DNA of 15,430 bases. Source: CAZFIO01 sp964519585. Lineage in GTDB: Bacteria > Bacillota > Clostridia > Tissierellales > Tissierellaceae. A model generated the notes under the pieces. The model ran no database searches and was not told the origin of the DNA. It worked only from the letters and a program-made list of their open reading frames with translations. The DNA lies in the NCBI GenBank assembly GCA_964519585.1, contig CAZFIO010000034.1:1-15430 (forward strand). The letters run 5' to 3'. How positions within the stretch are numbered: position 1 is the stretch's first letter; each line of letters begins with the position of its first letter. The translations under genes were made by a program, and so were the position numbers. Below are positions 12,547-15,430 of the stretch, one piece after another.

Positions 12547-13524
12547 ATGTCTTTCTATATTATTGTTAATGAAGACGGGACTATTGAAACTTCATCAAGT
12601 TTAAAAATTAAAAGGAAAAAGGGAAATAACCTTATTGAGTTACCCTCAGATTATACAGTTATCGACACAGAAACAACTGGGTTAGATCCAGTATTTGATG
12701 AAATTATAGAAATAGGTGCAATTAAAGTAAGAAATAATGAAATTGTAGACCAATATCAGACTTTACTTAAACCTGAGGAATTTGTTCCTGAATTTATTAC
12801 AGAACTAACTGGTATAACTAATGAAATGCTAGAAAATGCACCCAAAATTGAATCTATATTGCCTGGTTTTATTGAATTTATTCAAGATGATATATTACTT
12901 GGCCATAATATTCACTTTGATATTAATTTTTTATATGACTATATTGAAGATGTGCTTAATTTAGAATTCTCTAATGATTTTGTAGATTTACTAAGACTTG
13001 CTAGAAAAGTATATCCTGAATTTGAAAATCATAAACTTGCAACAGTTGGGAAAAATCTAAATTTAGATATATCAGGTAGTCACAGGTCTATAAAGGACTG
13101 TATGATCACCCATAAGAGTTTCCAACTTTTAAAAGCTAAAGTAAATAATGATATAGATACTCTAAAATCATTATGGTCCTCTTACACGAATTCAGGTTGG
13201 ACAGATTTAACAAAAATTAAAGCTGATGTAGGTTCTTTTAAAGAGGATCACCTTTTCTATGCTAAGAATTGTGTATTTACTGGAAAACTTGAAAAAATGG
13301 CACGAACAGAAGCTGCTCAATGTGTAGCCAATATTGGTGGAATATGTCAAAATGGAGTTACTATGGCAACCAACTTTCTTATCCTTGGTAATTTTGATTA
13401 TTCATCAAATATTAAGGGAAATAAGAGTTCTAAATTGAAAAAAGCAGAAAGGTATATACTGGCTGGACAAGATTTGCAAATACTTAGCGAAGATGTATTT
13501 TATGATTTAATATCAGGAAATTAA
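12547..13524 (+). CDS. DEDDh exonuclease (DnaQ-like) fused to BRCT domain
   Basis: Protein of 325 residues. Residues 35-195 are a DEDDh 3'-5' exonuclease: Exo I D40-T-E42 (VIDTETTGLDP), Exo II GHNIHFD with D125, Exo III H179-RSIK-D184. All catalytic residues are present. After a linker, residues 236-325 form a BRCT domain of the NAD-ligase type (CVFTGKLEKMAR, AAQCVANIGGIC, TNFLILGNFD). The N-terminal 33 residues are an extra strand-rich piece. DnaQ-BRCT proteins occur in Gram-positive bacteria and prophages; the substrate is unclear, perhaps damaged or branched DNA. It has GGGGG before the ATG and follows the ImmA gene by 65 bases without a clear terminator, so the LexA-box promoter may drive it as well. 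Confidence 0.9.
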   Translation: MSFYIIVNEDGTIETSSSLKIKRKKGNNLIELPSDYTVIDTETTGLDPVFDEIIEIGAIKVRNNEIVDQYQTLLKPEEFVPEFITELTGITNEMLENAPKIESILPGFIEFIQDDILLGHNIHFDINFLYDYIEDVLNLEFSNDFVDLLRLARKVYPEFENHKLATVGKNLNLDISGSHRSIKDCMITHKSFQLLKAKVNNDIDTLKSLWSSYTNSGWTDLTKIKADVGSFKEDHLFYAKNCVFTGKLEKMARTEAAQCVANIGGICQNGVTMATNFLILGNFDYSSNIKGNKSSKLKKAERYILAGQDLQILSEDVFYDLISGN

Positions 13525-13541
13525 AAGGAGTGGCAAATTCA

Positions 13542-13976
13542 ATGCTATTACAGGAAAGAATTGAAGAACTAAACAGTGGAATTTTAAACTACACTGGTAA
13601 TAATATAAAATTAACTGGATTCCTTTCTGGTGAAAGATTGTTAGATTACTTAAGAGATGGATTAGATTGTAGATTTGCAGTAGGTGTTTATCCAGAAGAA
13701 GAACTAAATTTCGCTTATATTAAAGACAATGGTTTATTTATAATACAACAAGATGGTTTAGATATATCTAAATATGAATTTTCCATTATTCATAGCGATA
13801 CCTTAAGATATAGGGATGAGGAAAACAAACCAAAAACAAAGGTATATAAAATTAGGTACTGTCCCCATTCTAATAAATACAACTTCAGAACTCAAGACAA
13901 CAGCATTTTATTTAATGCATTAGATGACTTAAAACACTTCTTAATTAAGGAATATAATTATATTTTAGATTTATAA
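13542..13976 (+). CDS. Hypothetical protein paired with the exonuclease-BRCT gene, 144 aa
   Basis: I do not recognise this protein. I use the ATG at 13542, eleven bases after AAAAGGAG; an in-frame GTG at 13530 overlaps that site. The product is 144 residues, acidic and alpha/beta: helix QERIEELNSG, strands NIKLTGFLSG, LDCRFAVGVYPEEELNFAYI, GLFIIQQDGL, FSIIHSD, KVYKIRYCPHSNKYNF, and a C-terminal helix ALDDLKHFLIKEYN. It has no zinc cluster, Walker motif or membrane segment. It begins 17 bases after the exonuclease stop, so the two are probably co-translated. It could be a regulator or partner of the exonuclease. Confidence 0.75.
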   Translation: MLLQERIEELNSGILNYTGNNIKLTGFLSGERLLDYLRDGLDCRFAVGVYPEEELNFAYIKDNGLFIIQQDGLDISKYEFSIIHSDTLRYRDEENKPKTKVYKIRYCPHSNKYNFRTQDNSILFNALDDLKHFLIKEYNYILDL

Positions 13977-13980
13977 TAAA

Positions 13981-14024
13981 AATCTCCCACAGTGCCCTAA
14001 CACCATGAGGGACAACCTGAGATT
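13981..14024 (+). promoter_or_regulatory. Stem-loop in the integrase leader
   Basis: Outer arms AATCTC (13981-13986) and GAGATT (14019-14024) enclose an inner stem CCCT (13995-13998) and AGGG (14008-14011), extendable by GT/AC with one bulged base. It ends just before AAAGGAGGTGAA, the integrase ribosome binding site, and has no T-run, so it is more likely an RNA structure controlling integrase translation or stability than a terminator. Confidence 0.4.
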
Positions 14025-14039
14025 AAAGGAGGTGAAATA

Positions 14040-15176
14040 ATGGCCATAAGAAAACTTAAAGATGGAAGATGGTATGCAGAAGTATTTCTAGGAGTAGATC
14101 CTATTACCAACAAGAAAATAAGAAAAACCAAAACATTTGACCTGCAAAGAGATGCCAAGGATTGGGAACTTGATACACTACAATCCTATAAGATTGGTGA
14201 ATTAAATTTTACTAAGATGAATGTAACAGAATACCTAGACTATTGGTATGAAACTTATGCAATTAATAATACCAAGTATAGCACTCAGGCACGTTACAAA
14301 ACCCTTTTACAGAGTGTTAAGGACCATGTAGGACACTTAGCATTAGACAAGCTTAAAACTCCTCATGTGGACAAGATGTATGCGGATTTGAAGAAGATAA
14401 AGACTAAGAAGGGTGATAGAAGATACTCTGATGGAACTATACTTAAAGTTCATAAGGTTTTTAACCAGGCAATGGAAAAAGCTATAGCATGGGATCTACT
14501 TGTTAAGAACCCAGTCAAATATGCAACTAAACCAGGTGAAAATGATACTGAAATGGTAGTATGGACTTTGGAGGAAGTAAACTTCTTTTTGGACAGTATT
14601 AAGGACAGTGAGATACACAATGTATATTATCCAGTTTTAATTGCAGCTCATACTGGTTTGAGAGCTGGAGAAATATCTGCTTTAAAATGGGAGAATGTAA
14701 ATTTCAAGGAAGGATCTATCAATGTAAAATATAATGCTGTAGAGAAAAAAGGACAAGGAGTTGTTCTTGAATCTCCTAAAACAGAAAAGAGTAAAGCAAA
14801 AGTAATCATGACTCAAGAATTAATCAAAGAATTAAAGATATTAAAAAGGGAACATAAGAAGCATAAACTTGAAAATGGTATAGATTTAGATTTTGTCTGC
14901 TGCTGGAATGATGGTAGACCATATAGACCTACTTATATTTCTAAGGGGTTTAGATACCACGTAGAGAAGCTAGGACTACCCTATATGTCTTTTCATGGAC
15001 TTAGGCATACCCATGCATCAATATTATTTGAACTAGGTGCTACAAGCCAAGAAATCAGCAAGAGATTAAGGCACTCAAGAGTATCTACTACAGATGATAT
15101 TTATATCCACTTAAAAGAAGATACAAAAAAATCTACTGCCGATTTATTCAATCAAGCAGTAGAAAACTTAAAATAA
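14040..15176 (+). CDS. int: Tyrosine site-specific integrase
   Basis: Protein of 378 residues. Residues 1-48 are the AP2-like arm-binding domain (MAIRKLKDGRWYAEVFLG, KTKTFDLQRDAKDWE). Residues 60-160 are the SAM-like core-binding domain (MNVTEYLDYWYETYAINNTK). The catalytic domain has R208 (HTGLRAGEISALKW), a lysine near 250 (SPKTEKSKAK), H319-x-x-R322 (FHGLRHTHAS), H345 (LRHSR) and the nucleophile Y355 (DDIYIHL). All catalytic residues are intact. The ATG has a perfect AAAGGAGGTGA. The gene lies about 120 bases from tRNA-Cys, the usual layout for phages inserted in a tRNA 3' end. It is followed by a terminator. Confidence 0.97.
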   Translation: MAIRKLKDGRWYAEVFLGVDPITNKKIRKTKTFDLQRDAKDWELDTLQSYKIGELNFTKMNVTEYLDYWYETYAINNTKYSTQARYKTLLQSVKDHVGHLALDKLKTPHVDKMYADLKKIKTKKGDRRYSDGTILKVHKVFNQAMEKAIAWDLLVKNPVKYATKPGENDTEMVVWTLEEVNFFLDSIKDSEIHNVYYPVLIAAHTGLRAGEISALKWENVNFKEGSINVKYNAVEKKGQGVVLESPKTEKSKAKVIMTQELIKELKILKREHKKHKLENGIDLDFVCCWNDGRPYRPTYISKGFRYHVEKLGLPYMSFHGLRHTHASILFELGATSQEISKRLRHSRVSTTDDIYIHLKEDTKKSTADLFNQAVENLK

Positions 15177-15189
15177 AAATATATTTTTT

Positions 15190-15214
15190 ATCCCCTCTGA
15201 CCAGGGGATTTTTT
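15190..15214 (+). terminator. Rho-independent terminator after the integrase
   Basis: ATCCCCT (15190-15196), loop CTGACC, AGGGGAT (15203-15209), followed by five further T residues. It is a seven-pair stem with a GC core and a proper T-run, 14 bases after the integrase stop. Confidence 0.9.
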
Positions 15215-15215
15215 A

Positions 15216-15250
15216 TGTCCTTTTAAAGTTAGGACAGATTTAGGACAGAT
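15216..15250 (+). repeat. Candidate integrase arm-binding repeats
   Basis: TTAGGACAGAT occurs twice in exact tandem (15229-15239, 15240-15250), and an inverted AGGACA (TGTCCT, 15216-15221) precedes it. Short direct repeats between the integrase gene and a tRNA attachment site are typical arm-type sites of tyrosine integrases. Confidence 0.5.
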
Positions 15251-15297
15251 TCGCTATTTTCTCATGTACCCCTAAACCCTGTACCCGTTGATAATAC

Positions 15298-15340
15298 TGG
15301 AGGCGGCACCCGGATTTGAACCGGGGGTAAAGGCTTTGCA
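15298..15340. other. Probable right attachment site (tRNA-Cys 3' end)
   Basis: The 3' half of tRNA-Cys faces the integrase across about 120 bases. tRNA 3' ends are common attachment cores, and the phage copy restores the gene. The exact core cannot be fixed because the left junction lies outside the window. Confidence 0.4.
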
Positions 15341-15371
15341 GGCCTCTGCCTTACCACTTGGCTATGCCGCC
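15298..15371 (-). tRNA. tRNA-Cys (GCA)
   Basis: On the minus strand the gene starts GGCGGCA (15371-15365), pairs with TGCCGCC (15308-15302) and carries an encoded CCA (15300-15298) after discriminator T. The anticodon loop reads CTGCAAA, giving anticodon GCA (Cys). The T-arm has GGTTCAAATCC. The molecule is complete at 74 bases with CCA. It is likely the host gene used as integration site. Confidence 0.95.
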
Positions 15372-15376
15372 ATATA

Positions 15377-15430
15377 TGGAGCGGAAGACGAGATTCGAAC
15401 TCGCGACCCTCGCCTTGGCAAGGCGATGCT
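15377..15430 (-). tRNA. tRNA-Gly (GCC), cut by the window edge
   Basis: The 3' part of a tRNA on the minus strand: encoded CCA (15379-15377), discriminator T, acceptor strand CTTCCGC, T-arm GAGTTCGAATCTC, and anticodon loop TTGCCAA with anticodon GCC (Gly). The acceptor 5' strand and D-arm lie outside. Five bases separate it from tRNA-Cys, so the two form a host tRNA cluster. Confidence 0.93.

Overview
This window looks like the integrase-proximal end of a temperate phage (prophage) in a low-GC Gram-positive host, most likely of the Clostridia/Tissierellia type. The reasons are strong AT bias, AGGAGG-type ribosome binding sites, Firmicute-style phage families (Rha, RecT, Lin1244/DnaD-type replisome organizer, BC1881-like small protein, ArpU/RinA-like regulator) and a Gram-positive type LexA box. 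The right edge is host chromosome: an intact tRNA-Cys(GCA) and the 3' part of a tRNA-Gly(GCC), both on the minus strand.

Layout. The right arm (11555-15176, plus strand) is the lysogeny block: a CI-like XRE repressor, an ImmA/IrrE metallopeptidase behind a promoter with a LexA box in its spacer, a DEDDh exonuclease fused to a BRCT domain, an unrecognised 144-residue protein and a tyrosine integrase. After the integrase come a terminator, repeats that look like integrase arm sites, and the tRNA-Cys 3' end, the likely attachment site. Between about 11281 and 11554 lies the genetic switch: a near-consensus leftward promoter, spaced inverted repeats, and a rightward promoter aimed at a hairpin.

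The left arm (minus strand, 11280 down to 98) is the early and replication operon, read leftwards: Cro-like HTH, BC1881-like protein, an amber-interrupted HTH gene, Rha antirepressor, excisionase-like HTH, several tiny genes, a Rad50/SbcC-like ATPase with a zinc hook, small proteins, RecT, an opal-interrupted DUF551-like gene, an MBL-fold hydrolase, a replisome organizer carrying 21-bp iteron-like repeats, RusA resolvase, SSB, a membrane-anchored 3D-domain protein, a MazG-like protein and an ArpU/RinA-like late regulator. A repeat-bearing promoter, probably for the late genes, lies at the left end. One gene, a KTSC-domain protein at 10725-10934, points against the operon and has its own promoter. 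Most genes overlap or abut with ATGA/GTGA/TAATG junctions, so translation is probably coupled.

How it works together (inference). The repressor holds the leftward promoter off. DNA damage would relieve LexA at the promoter in front of immA, giving ImmA to inactivate the repressor; the Cro-like protein and Rha then push lytic growth. RecT, the ATPase, the MBL protein, RusA and SSB form the recombination set; the replisome organizer starts replication; the ArpU-like protein hands over to late genes outside the window. The points most worth a second look are the LexA-box promoter in front of immA and exonuclease-BRCT, the iteron clusters inside the replication gene, RecT lacking a recognisable partner exonuclease, the rightward promoter plus hairpin inside the switch, and the two genes with single in-frame stops.
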